Made by a program: the position numbers and the translations under genes
Shown: positions 33,262 to 42,458 of the stretch, in pieces
How the letters are laid out: the number at the start of each line of letters is the position of its first letter
Numbering within the stretch: the first letter of the stretch is position 1
Assembly: GCF_009936235.1 (NCBI RefSeq)
Contig: NZ_AP022314.1
Location: forward strand, 1,674,001-1,738,000
Source of the DNA: Mycobacterium xenopi
Lineage (GTDB): Bacteria > Actinomycetota > Actinomycetes > Mycobacteriales > Mycobacteriaceae
Length of the DNA: 64,000 nt
Direction: 5' to 3'
Notes under the pieces: generated by a model
What the model was told of the DNA's origin: nothing
Seen by the model: only the letters and a program-made list of their open reading frames with translations
Databases searched by the model: none

Positions 33262-34338
33262 GTGAGCGCTGCCCTGTCCATACCCCGGTACCCCCACGAC
33301 GTGACCCGTGAATGGCTTGCGGCCGTCCTCTGCGACCGCGGGACGCCAGTTGAGGTCTCCGAGGTCAGTGTGGTGCCGATCGGCACGGGACAAACGGGTG
33401 CGACGTTTCGGGTGTCGGTCGGCTACGGCGCGGCTTCGGCTGGCTTGCCGGATACCTTCGTCATCAAGTTGCCGGCTCAGGACGACGCCGTGCGTGACCG
33501 CGTCGTCATCGGCTACCGCAGCGAATGCGCGTTCTACTCCGCAATCGCCGAGCGGGTGCAGATCCCGACACCGCAGTGCTTCTACTGCGAGATCACCGAA
33601 GATGCCGCGCAATACGCGCTGCTGCTCGCCGATCAGGCGCCGGCCGTGCAGGGCGATCAAATTGCGGGCTGTGGCGAAAAGGAGGCCCGACTTGCGGTGA
33701 CGGCGTTGGCCGGCCTGCATGGGCCGAGCTGGTGCGATCCGGTGTGGCTGGATTTCCCTGGCATCGCCTTTGCGCGGCCGGACGACGCGTCGGCCCAAGG
33801 TCTCGGTGAGGTCGCTCGCATGAGTGCCGACATCACTCTGGGCAAGCTCGGCGAGCGGATGAGCGCAGCAGACCGCGAAACCTTCACCAGCGTAATGGAT
33901 TTGGTCACACCCTGGCTGTTGGCCGAACGTGACCGGTTCGCATTGCTGCACGGCGACTATCGGCTCGACAACATGCTGTTCGATCGCCGGGCCAACACGA
34001 TCAGCGTCGTCGATTGGCAGACGCTCGGCGTGGGCCTGCCGGCACGCGATCTCGCATACTTCACGGCCACCAGTCTCAGGCCGGATCTGCGCTCGGCGAT
34101 CGAGGAAGACCTGGTCGATGAGTATCACCGGATGCTGTGCGGCTGCGGCGTCACCGACTATGACCGTGAAACGTGTTGGCGCGACTACCGACTCGGCATG
34201 CCGCAAGCACTGCTAATCTCCGCCCTAGGATTCGCATTCGCCACCGCCACCGACCGCGGCGACGATATGGTGCTGACGATGCTGCAGCGCGGCTGCCGCG
34301 CGATCCGCGAGCTTGGGACACTGGAGCTGATCGGGTGA
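33262..34338 (+). CDS. APH-fold phosphotransferase-like protein
   Basis: A 358-residue kinase-fold protein of the aminoglycoside phosphotransferase/ecdysteroid kinase-like group. The N-lobe has a glycine-rich PIGTGQTGATFR (~42) and the ATP Lys in FVIKLPA (~72). The catalytic loop is LLHGDYRLDNMLFD (~232, with catalytic Asp and Asn), followed by the metal Asp in VVDWQTLG (~253). Related mycobacterial genes often sit beside acyl-CoA dehydrogenases, as here, so the substrate may be a hydroxylated lipid or steroid intermediate rather than a drug. The GTG at 33262 has GGAGCCAGG upstream; the longer frame starts in non-coding DNA. It converges on a FadE gene. Confidence 0.82.
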   Translation: MSAALSIPRYPHDVTREWLAAVLCDRGTPVEVSEVSVVPIGTGQTGATFRVSVGYGAASAGLPDTFVIKLPAQDDAVRDRVVIGYRSECAFYSAIAERVQIPTPQCFYCEITEDAAQYALLLADQAPAVQGDQIAGCGEKEARLAVTALAGLHGPSWCDPVWLDFPGIAFARPDDASAQGLGEVARMSADITLGKLGERMSAADRETFTSVMDLVTPWLLAERDRFALLHGDYRLDNMLFDRRANTISVVDWQTLGVGLPARDLAYFTATSLRPDLRSAIEEDLVDEYHRMLCGCGVTDYDRETCWRDYRLGMPQALLISALGFAFATATDRGDDMVLTMLQRGCRAIRELGTLELIG

Positions 34339-34411
34339 GAATGTGCGGCGATGAATGCCGCTTTGCCCGTATGCCGACCGGTGTGTGCTCCCCGGGCGAA
34401 GTGGATCCTTG

Positions 34412-35575
34412 TCACTGCTGACGTTGGGCCGCCTTGACCAGGTTGGACCCGATGATCAGCCGTTGGATTTCGCTAGTACCTTCGTATAGGCGAAGTAGCC
34501 GGACATCACGATAGATGCGCTCGACGGGAACCTCCCGCATGTAGCCGCTGCCGCCGTGAATCTGCACCGCGAGATCGGCTACCCTTCCGGCCATTTCGGT
34601 GCAGAACAGCTTCGCCGCCGACGGTGCGATGCGGCGATCCTGATTACTCTCCCATTGCCGAGCGGTCTCGCGGACGAGCGCCCGCCCGGCCAGCACCCCG
34701 GTCTGCTGGTCGGCGATCATCGCCTGCACCAACTGGAAATTCCCGATCGGTTCGCCACCCTGTGTGGCGGTGGCCGCGTACGTCACCGATTCGTCGAGTG
34801 CTCGCTGCGCGGTTCCCACGGCGAGCGCAGCGATGTGTACCCGGCCGCGCGCGAGCGAGATCATCGCTGCTCGATAGCCGATGTCTGCACTGCCGCCCAC
34901 CAGCGCGCCTGCTGGAACCCGGACGTCGGCGAAGCTGACGTCGGCCGTCCACGCACCTTCCTGGCCCATCTTGGCGTCTTTGGCGCCGACCACCACGCCC
35001 GGTGTGTTCGCGGGAACCAGGAACACGGCGATGCCGGGACCGGTGTCGTCGGCGGGCCGGGTTCGCGCGAAAACCACGAACAGATCGGCGACCGGCGCAT
35101 TGGTGATAAACCGCTTCTGGCCGGAGATAATCCAATCATCACCGACGCGAACAGCTTTCGTGCGCAGCCCGGACGGATTCGATCCTGCGCCCGGTTCGGT
35201 GAGCGCGAAGGAGGCGACGACGTCGCCTGATGCCATCTGCTCGAGCCAGCGGCTCTTCTGCTCCTCGGTGCCGAATCCGACGAGCACTTGGCCGGCGATG
35301 CCGTTGTTGGTGCCGAACATCGACCGCAACGCGAGCGAGGTGTAGCCCAATTCCATCGCCAACTCGACGTCTTGGATCAGGTTCAGGCCCAGCCCGCCCC
35401 ACTTCTGCGGGATCGCATATCCGAAGAGCCCCATCTTCTTGGCTTGATCGCGCAGGTCGTCGGGCACTTTGTCGTTGGCCAGTATCTCTCGCTCGCGCGG
35501 GACGACGGCGGTGCGCACGAAACGACGGGTCTGCGCCAGGATCTCGTGAAAGTCCTCGTCGCTGACTTCGGCCAT
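34412..35575 (-). CDS. Acyl-CoA dehydrogenase (FadE type)
   Basis: A 387-residue flavoenzyme with the complete ACAD architecture. The FAD segment is ASFALTEPGAGSN (~120), and the C-terminal LRLYEGTSEIQ carries the usual catalytic Glu (~364). It oxidises an acyl-CoA to the 2-enoyl-CoA in the cytosol, passing electrons to ETF. The ATG at 35575 gives a normal N-terminus. It is divergent from the SDR gene at 35710, so the 134-bp region between them probably holds promoters for both. The acyl substrate cannot be predicted. Confidence 0.92.
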   Translation of the reverse strand: MAEVSDEDFHEILAQTRRFVRTAVVPREREILANDKVPDDLRDQAKKMGLFGYAIPQKWGGLGLNLIQDVELAMELGYTSLALRSMFGTNNGIAGQVLVGFGTEEQKSRWLEQMASGDVVASFALTEPGAGSNPSGLRTKAVRVGDDWIISGQKRFITNAPVADLFVVFARTRPADDTGPGIAVFLVPANTPGVVVGAKDAKMGQEGAWTADVSFADVRVPAGALVGGSADIGYRAAMISLARGRVHIAALAVGTAQRALDESVTYAATATQGGEPIGNFQLVQAMIADQQTGVLAGRALVRETARQWESNQDRRIAPSAAKLFCTEMAGRVADLAVQIHGGSGYMREVPVERIYRDVRLLRLYEGTSEIQRLIIGSNLVKAAQRQQ

Positions 35576-35709
35576 AGACGGATGCTCCTTCTCGGCAGCG
35601 CGGGGCCTCCCCCGTGGTGGTGTAGGCGATCCTATATGAAATATGATGTTGCATCGCTGGCCGTCCTGGGGGCTTAGGCGGTCACACGGAGCAAAGGACA
35701 GGTGGTCAG

Positions 35710-36450
35710 GTGTCGTTGTTGACCGGGCGCACCGCTGTCGTCACCGGCGGTGCTCAAGGGCTGGGACTCGCAATCGCGGAACGGTTCATTGCCGAGGGTG
35801 CTCGAGTTGTGCTGGGCGACATAAATTTTGAGGCCACCGAGGCCGCCGCTAAACAGTTGGGCGGCGACGATGTCGCGCTGGCTGTGCGCTGCGATGTCAC
35901 CGTCGCCGCCGACGTCGACGCGCTGGTCGGAGCCGCTGTCGAGCATTTCGGTGACCTGGACATCATGGTCAACAACGCCGGGATCACCCGCGACGCGACG
36001 ATGCGCAAGATGACCGAAGAGCAGTTCGATCAGGTGATCGCGGTGCACTTGAAGGGAACCTGGAACGGCACCCGTAAAGCGGCGGCGATCATGCGCGAAA
36101 ACAAACGCGGCACGATCGTGAACATGTCGTCGCTGTCGGGCAAGGTCGGTCTGGTCGGGCAGACCAACTACTCGGCGGCCAAGGCGGGCATCGTCGGGAT
36201 GACCAAGGCGGCCGCCAAGGAGCTGGCTCACCTCGGGGTCCGGGTGAATGCCATTGCACCGGGTTTGATCCGCTCGGCTATGACGGAGGCGATGCCGCAA
36301 CGCATTTGGGACGAAAAGGTCGCCGAGGTCCCAATGGGTCGGGCAGGTGAGCCTCACGAGGTCGCCAACGTCGCATTGTTCTTGGCCTCCGATTTGTCTT
36401 CGTACATGACCGGAACGGTGATCGAGGTCACCGGGGGGAGGTTCATGTGA
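35710..36450 (+). CDS. SDR-family 3-oxoacyl reductase / 3-hydroxyacyl-CoA dehydrogenase (FabG-like)
   Basis: A 246-residue short-chain dehydrogenase. The nucleotide motif is TGGAQGLGLAIAE (~11), NNAG lies near 88, and the catalytic Ser, Tyr and Lys are in MSSLSGKVGLVGQTNYSAAK (~138-158). The C-terminus carries the APGLIRSAM and TGTVIEVTGGRFM typical of FabG. Before a thiolase, a CoA transferase and a FadE in one direction, it most likely oxidises a 3-hydroxyacyl-CoA. The start at 35710 (GTG) gives MSLLTGRTAVVTGG. The stop overlaps the annotated start of the thiolase. Confidence 0.92.
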   Translation: MSLLTGRTAVVTGGAQGLGLAIAERFIAEGARVVLGDINFEATEAAAKQLGGDDVALAVRCDVTVAADVDALVGAAVEHFGDLDIMVNNAGITRDATMRKMTEEQFDQVIAVHLKGTWNGTRKAAAIMRENKRGTIVNMSSLSGKVGLVGQTNYSAAKAGIVGMTKAAAKELAHLGVRVNAIAPGLIRSAMTEAMPQRIWDEKVAEVPMGRAGEPHEVANVALFLASDLSSYMTGTVIEVTGGRFM

Positions 36451-37733
36451 GCGGGCCGAGCAGACGCAAAAGCACTCAACTCGGGACCAATTCGCGCGCT
36501 TTTGCGTCTGCTCGGCCGACTGAGGCCGTGATCTGTGAACCGCTGCGTACCCCGATTGGCCGCTACGGCGGAATGTTCAAGTCGCTGAGCGCCGTCGACC
36601 TAGGCGTCGCCGCGCTGAAAGGGTTGCTCGACCGCACGCAGATCGCGCCGGAATCGGTGCAAGACGTCATTCTTGGCCACTGTTATCCCAGCAGCGAGGC
36701 GCCGGCGATCGGCCGGGTGGTGGCGCTCGACGCCGGCCTGCCTGTGACCGTTCCCGGCATGCAGATCGACCGTCGCTGCGGTTCTGGACTGCAGGCGGTG
36801 ATCCAGGCCTGTCTGCAGGTAAGCAGCGGCGACCACGATCTAGTCGTCGCTGGCGGCACGGAGAGCATGAGCAATGTGGTCTTCTATTCCACCGATATGC
36901 GTTGGGGTGGTGCCCGCACCGGGATCAGGGTGCACGACGGGCTGATCCGCGGACGTACTACGGCGGGCGGCCGAAACTACCCGGTCCCGGGCGGAATGCT
37001 GGAGACCGCCGAAAATTTGCGCCGCCAGTACAACATTTCGCGCACCGAACAAGATGAGCTTGCGGTCACCTCACACCAGCGGGCGGTCGCCGCGCAGAAA
37101 GACGGCGTTTTCGCCGAGGAGATCATCCCGGTCGCGGTGCAAACCCGGCAGGGCGAGGAGTGGCTCGACACCGACGAGCATCCCCGGGCAGACACCACGG
37201 TCGAGTCGCTCGCCAAGCTCAAACCCGTTCTGCTGAAAGACGATCCGGATGCCACGGTCACCGCCGGCAATGCCAGCGGACAAAACGACGCGGCATCGAT
37301 GTGTGTGGTCACCACGCGGGAGAAGGCCGACGAGCTCGGGCTGACGCCGCTGGTGCGACTGGTGTCGTGGGCTGTCGCGGGTGTACCGCCCGACGTGATG
37401 GGCATCGGCCCGGTGCCGGCGACCGAGGTAGCGCTGGCCAAGGCGGGTCTGCGGCTGGCCGACATCGACCTGATCGAATTGAACGAAGCATTTGCCGCCC
37501 AGGCGATTGCCGTGATGCGGGAATGGAAATTCAGCGCCGCCGACCGGGACCGAACCAACGTCCACGGTTCCGGGATTTCGCTGGGCCACCCGGTTGGAGC
37601 GACCGGTGCCAGGATGTTGGCCACGCTGGCTCGCGAGCTCAACCGGCGCCAGGCGCGCTATGGCCTCGAAACCATGTGCATCGGCGGGGGCCAAGGCCTT
37701 GCCGCGGTCTTCGAACGGGTCACCTCCGGATGA
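36447..37733 (+). CDS. Acetyl-CoA acetyltransferase (thiolase)
   Basis: A thiolase of up to 428 residues. The nucleophile Cys is in IDRRCGSGLQAV (~112), the His in SGISLGHPVGATGAR and the second Cys in TMCIGGGQGL near the end. It should release acetyl- or propionyl-CoA from a 3-ketoacyl-CoA. The start is uncertain: the GTG at 36447 overlaps the SDR stop, but the first ~25 codons run through a perfect inverted repeat and look non-native. The family-like sequence starts at VICEPLRTPIGRYGG, where GTG 36528 would begin. The stop overlaps the CoA-transferase start (ATGA). Confidence 0.9.
   Translation: MSGPSRRKSTQLGTNSRAFASARPTEAVICEPLRTPIGRYGGMFKSLSAVDLGVAALKGLLDRTQIAPESVQDVILGHCYPSSEAPAIGRVVALDAGLPVTVPGMQIDRRCGSGLQAVIQACLQVSSGDHDLVVAGGTESMSNVVFYSTDMRWGGARTGIRVHDGLIRGRTTAGGRNYPVPGGMLETAENLRRQYNISRTEQDELAVTSHQRAVAAQKDGVFAEEIIPVAVQTRQGEEWLDTDEHPRADTTVESLAKLKPVLLKDDPDATVTAGNASGQNDAASMCVVTTREKADELGLTPLVRLVSWAVAGVPPDVMGIGPVPATEVALAKAGLRLADIDLIELNEAFAAQAIAVMREWKFSAADRDRTNVHGSGISLGHPVGATGARMLATLARELNRRQARYGLETMCIGGGQGLAAVFERVTSG
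36454..36517. repeat. Perfect 20-bp inverted repeat at the thiolase start
   Basis: The left arm GGCCGAGCAGACGCAAAAGC (36454-36473) is matched exactly in reverse complement at 36498-36517, around a 24-base loop. It would form a very stable hairpin in RNA. Its position between two same-strand genes suggests an attenuator or an inserted mobile repeat. I recall GAGCAGACGCAAAA-type words in mycobacterial intergenic DNA, but could not check this. Confidence 0.85.
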
Positions 37734-38923
37734 ACATGCCGTTGACCGGCGTCACCGTTGTCGAGGTGTCCAGCTTCGTCGCGGCACCGTTGTGCGGTAT
37801 GACGTTGAATCAGCTGGGCGCACAGGTGATTCGGATCGATCCGCTCGGCGGTGCGTCCGATGTGCACCGCTGGCCGCTGGCAAAAAGCGGTACGTCGATC
37901 TACTGGACCGGCCTGAACAAGGGAAAGCGCTCGGCGACTATCGACCTGCGTTCACCGCAAGGACAAGAACTGGTCCAGCGACTGGTTGTCGATGGCGACG
38001 GCATCGTGGTGACCAACGCCGCAGGCCTGTCCTGGCTGTCCTACGAGCGGCTGGCCAGGCTGCGATCCGATGTCATCCACGTCCAGTTGCTTGGCCGCGG
38101 TGATGGTTCCACCGCCGTGGACTACACGGTCAACGCCGCGACGGGGTTTCCGTTGGTGACCGGTCCGGCGAACCATGCCGGTCCGATCAACCACGTGCTG
38201 CCCGCGTGGGACGTGTGCTGCGGCCTGTATGCGGCGCTGGCAGTGTTGGCCGCGCTGCGTCGTCGCGACCATTCCGGTGTAGGTACCCAAGTCAGCGTGG
38301 CCCTGGAAGATGTCGCGTTGGCCACCGCAGCCAATCTCGGCTGGCTGACCGAGCCCCAGGTGAACGGCACCCAACGCCCACGACTCGGAAACGCCATCTA
38401 CGGCCAGTACGGCCAGGACTTCACCAGCAGCGACGGCGTCGCATTCATGGTTGTGACGTTGACCCCCCGGCACTTTCGTGACCTTGTCGAGGTCACGGGT
38501 ACCGGTGCAGCGGTGTCGGCGCTTGCGGAGGCGCTCGGCGCCGACTTCAGCGACGAAGCCGACCGCTACCGCTACCGCGATGCGCTGACGGCCCTGTTCA
38601 GCGTCTGGTTCGGTGCGCACACCGCCGACCAGATCACTGAAGCGCTGGCCGCAACGACCGTGCTGTTCGAGCGCTACTTGACCTTTGCTGAAGTCGCAGC
38701 AGACCCGCGGGTGACAGCGAATCCGATGTTCTCCCTACTTCACCAAGACGGCGTCGGAGACTATCTCGCCCCGGGCTTGCCGACCGCATTCGACGGTGTT
38801 CATCCGGTGTGCGCGCCCGCACCGAATCTGGGCCAAGACACCGTCGATGTGCTCACCGAGCGCCTTGGTTTGGATTCCGACGACATTGCGCGTCTGATCC
38901 GGGCCAAGACGATCGCTGGTTGA
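37730..38923 (+). CDS. Class III CoA-transferase (CaiB/BaiF type)
   Basis: A 397-residue type III CoA transferase. The N-terminus TGVTVVEVSSFVAAPLCGMTL is typical, and NKGKRSATIDLRSPQGQEL matches the CoA-binding region. The usual catalytic Asp is expected in the ELVQRLVVDGDGIVVTNAAG region, where the sequence deviates (family members read ADVLIENF), so the active site needs care. It would move CoA between acids to activate a substrate without ATP. The ATG at 37730 overlaps the thiolase stop, and a FadE follows 24 bp downstream. One operon from 35710 to 40858 is likely. Confidence 0.88.
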   Translation: MNMPLTGVTVVEVSSFVAAPLCGMTLNQLGAQVIRIDPLGGASDVHRWPLAKSGTSIYWTGLNKGKRSATIDLRSPQGQELVQRLVVDGDGIVVTNAAGLSWLSYERLARLRSDVIHVQLLGRGDGSTAVDYTVNAATGFPLVTGPANHAGPINHVLPAWDVCCGLYAALAVLAALRRRDHSGVGTQVSVALEDVALATAANLGWLTEPQVNGTQRPRLGNAIYGQYGQDFTSSDGVAFMVVTLTPRHFRDLVEVTGTGAAVSALAEALGADFSDEADRYRYRDALTALFSVWFGAHTADQITEALAATTVLFERYLTFAEVAADPRVTANPMFSLLHQDGVGDYLAPGLPTAFDGVHPVCAPAPNLGQDTVDVLTERLGLDSDDIARLIRAKTIAG

Positions 38924-38947
38924 GCCGGGCAGAAGGGAAATATCAGC

Positions 38948-40141
38948 ATGACCAGACTGGCGCAGACGCTCGGACTTACCGAATTTCAGACCGAGATCAT
39001 CGCCACCGTACGCGAATTCGTCGACAAGGAAGTCATTCCCGCAGCGCAGGAGCTCGAGCACAGTGACACCTACCCGCAGGCCATCGTCGACCACATGCGT
39101 GACATGGGCCTTTTCGGCCTGATGATTCCTGAGGAGTATGGGGGGTTGGGCGAGTCGCTGTTGACCTATGCGTTATGTGTCGAGGAACTGGCGCGCGGAT
39201 GGATGAGCATCTCCGGTGTGATCAATACCCATTTCATCGTCGCCTACATGGTGCGCCAGCATGGAACCGAGGAGCAGAAACGGCGTCTGCTGCCCCGCAT
39301 GGCGACTGGCGAAGTGCGCGGTGCATTTTCGATGTCCGAGCCGGAGTTGGGATCCGACGTGGCGGCGATACGAACCAGGGCGGCGCGCAATGACGACGGC
39401 AGCTACACCATCGATGGGCAGAAGATGTGGCTCACCAATGGTGCCAGTTCGACACTGGTCGCCGTTCTGGTGCGGACCGACGAAGGCGCGGATGCCCCAC
39501 ACCGCAACTTGACAGCATTCCTGATCGAAAAGCCAACCGGGTTTGGCGAAGTAGCACCGGGTCTGTTGATCCCAGGCAAGATCGACAAACTCGGGTACAA
39601 GGGCATCGACACCACCGAGCTGATCTTCGACGGATACGTGGTCAGTGGCAACGACATCCTCGGCGGCACGCCTGGGCGAGGCTTCTACCACATGATGGAT
39701 GGCATCGAAGTCGGGCGGGTCAACGTTGCGGCACGGGCCTGTGGTGTGGGCATCCGGGCTTTCGAACTCGCTGTGCGGTATGCGCAGCAGCGGCATACAT
39801 TCGGCAAGCCTATTGCCGAGCATCAGGCCATCGCCTTCCAGTTGGCCGAGATGGCAACGAAAGTGGAAGCGGCGCACCTGATGATGGTCAATGCGGCCCG
39901 GTTGAAGGATTCGGGTGAGCGCAACGACATGGCCGCGGGAATGGCCAAATACCTGGCCAGTGAATTGTGCAGCGAGATCACCCAGCAGAGTTTCCGAATC
40001 CACGGGGGCTACGGATACTCCAAGGAGTACGAGATCGAGCGGCTGATGCGCGACGCGCCGTTTTTGCTCATCGGCGAGGGAACCAGTGAGATCCAAAAGT
40101 CAATCATCAGCAGGCGACTGCTCGCCGAGTACCGAATCTGA
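38948..40141 (+). CDS. Acyl-CoA dehydrogenase (FadE type)
   Basis: A 397-residue acyl-CoA dehydrogenase. The FAD segment is GAFSMSEPELGSD (~132), the substrate-region LTNGASSTLVAVLV follows, and the catalytic Glu is in LLIGEGTSEIQ (~380). The overall look is that of short/branched-chain or glutaryl-like ACADs. The ATG at 38948 has AGAAGGGAAA upstream. It is the fourth gene of the 35710-40858 operon, and the regulator follows after only 3 bp. It introduces the alpha-beta double bond for the SDR and thiolase to use. Confidence 0.92.
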   Translation: MTRLAQTLGLTEFQTEIIATVREFVDKEVIPAAQELEHSDTYPQAIVDHMRDMGLFGLMIPEEYGGLGESLLTYALCVEELARGWMSISGVINTHFIVAYMVRQHGTEEQKRRLLPRMATGEVRGAFSMSEPELGSDVAAIRTRAARNDDGSYTIDGQKMWLTNGASSTLVAVLVRTDEGADAPHRNLTAFLIEKPTGFGEVAPGLLIPGKIDKLGYKGIDTTELIFDGYVVSGNDILGGTPGRGFYHMMDGIEVGRVNVAARACGVGIRAFELAVRYAQQRHTFGKPIAEHQAIAFQLAEMATKVEAAHLMMVNAARLKDSGERNDMAAGMAKYLASELCSEITQQSFRIHGGYGYSKEYEIERLMRDAPFLLIGEGTSEIQKSIISRRLLAEYRI

Positions 40142-40144
40142 CCA

Positions 40145-40858
40145 ATGACTACTCCCGATTTCGCCGCACGGCCCCAGCTCTCCGAAGATGTGGCCCGCTA
40201 TGTCCGTAACCGGATTTTCGACGGCACCTATGTCGCTGGCGAGTACGTTCGTCTCGACCAGCTGGCAGCGGAGTTGGGCATCAGTGTGACGCCGGTGCGT
40301 GAGGCGCTCTTCGAGCTGCGCGCCGAGGGTCTGTTGGCTCAGCAGCCGCGCCGCGGCTTTGTCGTGTTGCCGGTGACGAGTCAAGACCTTACCGATGTCG
40401 CGAATGTCCAAGCCCATGTGGGTGGTGAACTGGCTGCGCGGGCCGCGATCAACATCAAAGACGACCAACTGGGCAACCTCAAGGACATTCAGGCTCAGCT
40501 GGAAGCTGCCTACGCGCGCAGCGACGATGAACGAGCGGTCCGCCTCAATCATGAATTCCACCGGGCAATCAATCTTGCCGCCGACTCACCCAAGCTTGCC
40601 CAGTTGATGTCGCAGATCACTCGCTATGCACCGGAGTCGGTGTTTCCAACCATCGTCGGTTGGCCCCAACAGTCGATAAAGCACCACCGCCGGGTGCTGG
40701 CCGCACTGGAAAAACGCGACGACAGGCTCGCCCGCAAAGCGATGTCGGAGCACCTCGCGGCGGGGGCCATTCCGTTGATCGAGCATCTCGTCGAGCGTGG
40801 CGTGGTCGACGAAGCGATCCGCCGGGATTCGAAGAGGTCGCGGCGTTCACCGAGCTGA
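40145..40858 (+). CDS. GntR/FCD-family transcriptional regulator
   Basis: A 237-residue regulator. The N-terminal winged helix-turn-helix (~12-75) shows LDQLAAELGISVTPVREAL, the usual recognition region. The C-terminal helical FCD domain (~85-225) has metal-ligand-like His in LNHEFHRAIN and KHHRRVLAAL. Such proteins sense a carboxylic acid or acyl-CoA. It is the last gene of the operon, so it probably controls its own pathway. The 3' end converges with the FadD gene at 40881, 22 bp away. Confidence 0.92.
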   Translation: MTTPDFAARPQLSEDVARYVRNRIFDGTYVAGEYVRLDQLAAELGISVTPVREALFELRAEGLLAQQPRRGFVVLPVTSQDLTDVANVQAHVGGELAARAAINIKDDQLGNLKDIQAQLEAAYARSDDERAVRLNHEFHRAINLAADSPKLAQLMSQITRYAPESVFPTIVGWPQQSIKHHRRVLAALEKRDDRLARKAMSEHLAAGAIPLIEHLVERGVVDEAIRRDSKRSRRSPS

Positions 40859-40880
40859 CCGTGGGCCATAGTATCGCTGT

Positions 40881-42458
40881 TCACGGCCGCGCAGCCGAAC
40901 CCAGGCTAGCAAGAGTCTCACGTAACCGGTGATGATCCACTTTCCCGGTTGGCCCACGCGGGATGTCGTCATCGGAGTCCACCAGCAACCACACGGTGGG
41001 CACCTTGAAGGTGCTGAGCAGTCGGCGAGCAGCTTCCCGCAGCTGGTCAGCCGTCATGGTCGCGGTCTCGCACACCACCGCCGCGCCCACCTGGTTACCT
41101 TGTGCGCCAACAACATTGGTGACGAAAGCGTTGTCGACACCCTCCACAGTCTTCAGCGCCTGCTCGACTTCGGCGGGATAGACGTTGGCCCCACTGACTT
41201 TGAACATGTCGTCGACTCTGCCGTGATAGAAGAGGAAACCATCCCGGTCGAGACGACCGAGGTCGCCGGTGGGATAGAAACCCTCCGCGGTGAAGACCTC
41301 TTCGCGACTGCGGCGGCATATGCCGCGCAGGGTGTGCGGTCCCCGAATCTGGATCACCCCAACGGTTCCGACCGGCAGCGGGCGTCCGGTGTCGGGGTCG
41401 GCGATGCGTACCTCCATGCCGGGAAACGGTTTACCGCAGCTACCCCAGGCAGACCGCGGCATATCGGTGTCGGCGGGGTAGCCGCAGTACGGACCGAACG
41501 ACTCCGTCATACCAAACAAGTTAGCCCTGGCGCCCGGCGCCGCGCGCCGCCCGGGCGGCAGCAGCGCATCCAGGCTGCCCGGCCGCAAGACTGAAAGATC
41601 GAACTGCGAAGCGCTCGGATGGCGAGCTAGCGCCTCGGCTTGCTCGGGCCAGCCGCGGAACAAGGTGACCCGTTCGCGTTCCAGCAGTCGCAAAGTGGTA
41701 TCCGGTCGCGGAATTGCCTCGGTGACCAAAGTGGCGCCGGCCAGCAGTGCCGAGAGCACTCCACCACCGAGCCCGCCTACCCAAAAGAACGGCAGCGGCA
41801 GATACAAGCGGGTCTGGGCATCGATGCAGCGGCTGGCCAAGCCTGACTGCACTGCGCCCAGTGCGCTGGCGTGTGAGTGCAGTACCCCTTTCGGCGGCCC
41901 GCTGCTGCCGGAGGTGAAGACGATGGCGAAAAGGTCGCTGCCCGTGACGGTTCGGGTCAGCGGATCGATGATGCTGGCGGGAGCGGCCTCGGCAGCAATT
42001 TCTGTCAACCGGTCGGCTGTCCAGACCCGACGCAGCGCAGGAAGCGCCGGATGCCCCAGCAATTCCCCGGCCCCCAGTGGCAAGCCCAACGCCGCCCGAA
42101 GATCGTCGACATAGCGGTGTCCCCGGAACTCTTCGACGGTCACCAAAAACTGCACGGCGGCGACCCGCAACTGCGCCAGCAGTTCTCGCGGCGGCAGCAG
42201 CGTGCTCAGCGGAACCAACACCGCCCCGATGCGAGTGACCGCGATCGCAATCTGCACCCAGCGGACACCGTTGGCCATGATCAAGCCGACCCGAGCGCCC
42301 TTGCCGACGCCCGCTCCGACCAAGGTAGCGGCCAGAACCCTTGTCGAAGAGTCAAGTTCGCTGTAGCTGAGCCGCCTCACTGGGTCGATCACCATCGGCT
42401 TCGTGGGGTGCCGGGCGGCGCGAGACTGCACCACGTGGTCGATGGTGGACTCAGGCAT
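40881..42458 (-). CDS. Acyl-CoA synthetase (FadD-like, ANL superfamily)
   Basis: A 525-residue adenylate-forming ligase. The P-loop is IVFTSGSSGPPKGVLHSH (~178), and the adenylation core has the FGMTESFG segment and TGDLGRLDRDG. The catalytic Lys is in RGPTGKVDHH near the C-terminus. It activates a carboxylic acid through an acyl-AMP to the CoA thioester. The ATG at 42458 overlaps the end of the upstream FadD by 8 bp. It is the last of three consecutive ANL genes, which share only the general fold, so each may have its own substrate. Confidence 0.9.
   Translation of the reverse strand: MPESTIDHVVQSRAARHPTKPMVIDPVRRLSYSELDSSTRVLAATLVGAGVGKGARVGLIMANGVRWVQIAIAVTRIGAVLVPLSTLLPPRELLAQLRVAAVQFLVTVEEFRGHRYVDDLRAALGLPLGAGELLGHPALPALRRVWTADRLTEIAAEAAPASIIDPLTRTVTGSDLFAIVFTSGSSGPPKGVLHSHASALGAVQSGLASRCIDAQTRLYLPLPFFWVGGLGGGVLSALLAGATLVTEAIPRPDTTLRLLERERVTLFRGWPEQAEALARHPSASQFDLSVLRPGSLDALLPPGRRAAPGARANLFGMTESFGPYCGYPADTDMPRSAWGSCGKPFPGMEVRIADPDTGRPLPVGTVGVIQIRGPHTLRGICRRSREEVFTAEGFYPTGDLGRLDRDGFLFYHGRVDDMFKVSGANVYPAEVEQALKTVEGVDNAFVTNVVGAQGNQVGAAVVCETATMTADQLREAARRLLSTFKVPTVWLLVDSDDDIPRGPTGKVDHHRLRETLASLGSAARP

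Noticed and set aside
35626..35657. Weak dyad GCGAT-N22-ATCGC between the FadE at 34412 and the SDR at 35710
   Set aside because: Only 5-bp arms with a long spacer; expected by chance. The AT-rich core may hold promoters, but no operator can be supported.
36447..36530. Treating the first 27 codons of the longest thiolase reading as native protein
   Set aside because: They run through a perfect inverted repeat and match nothing in the thiolase family. The start is recorded as uncertain.
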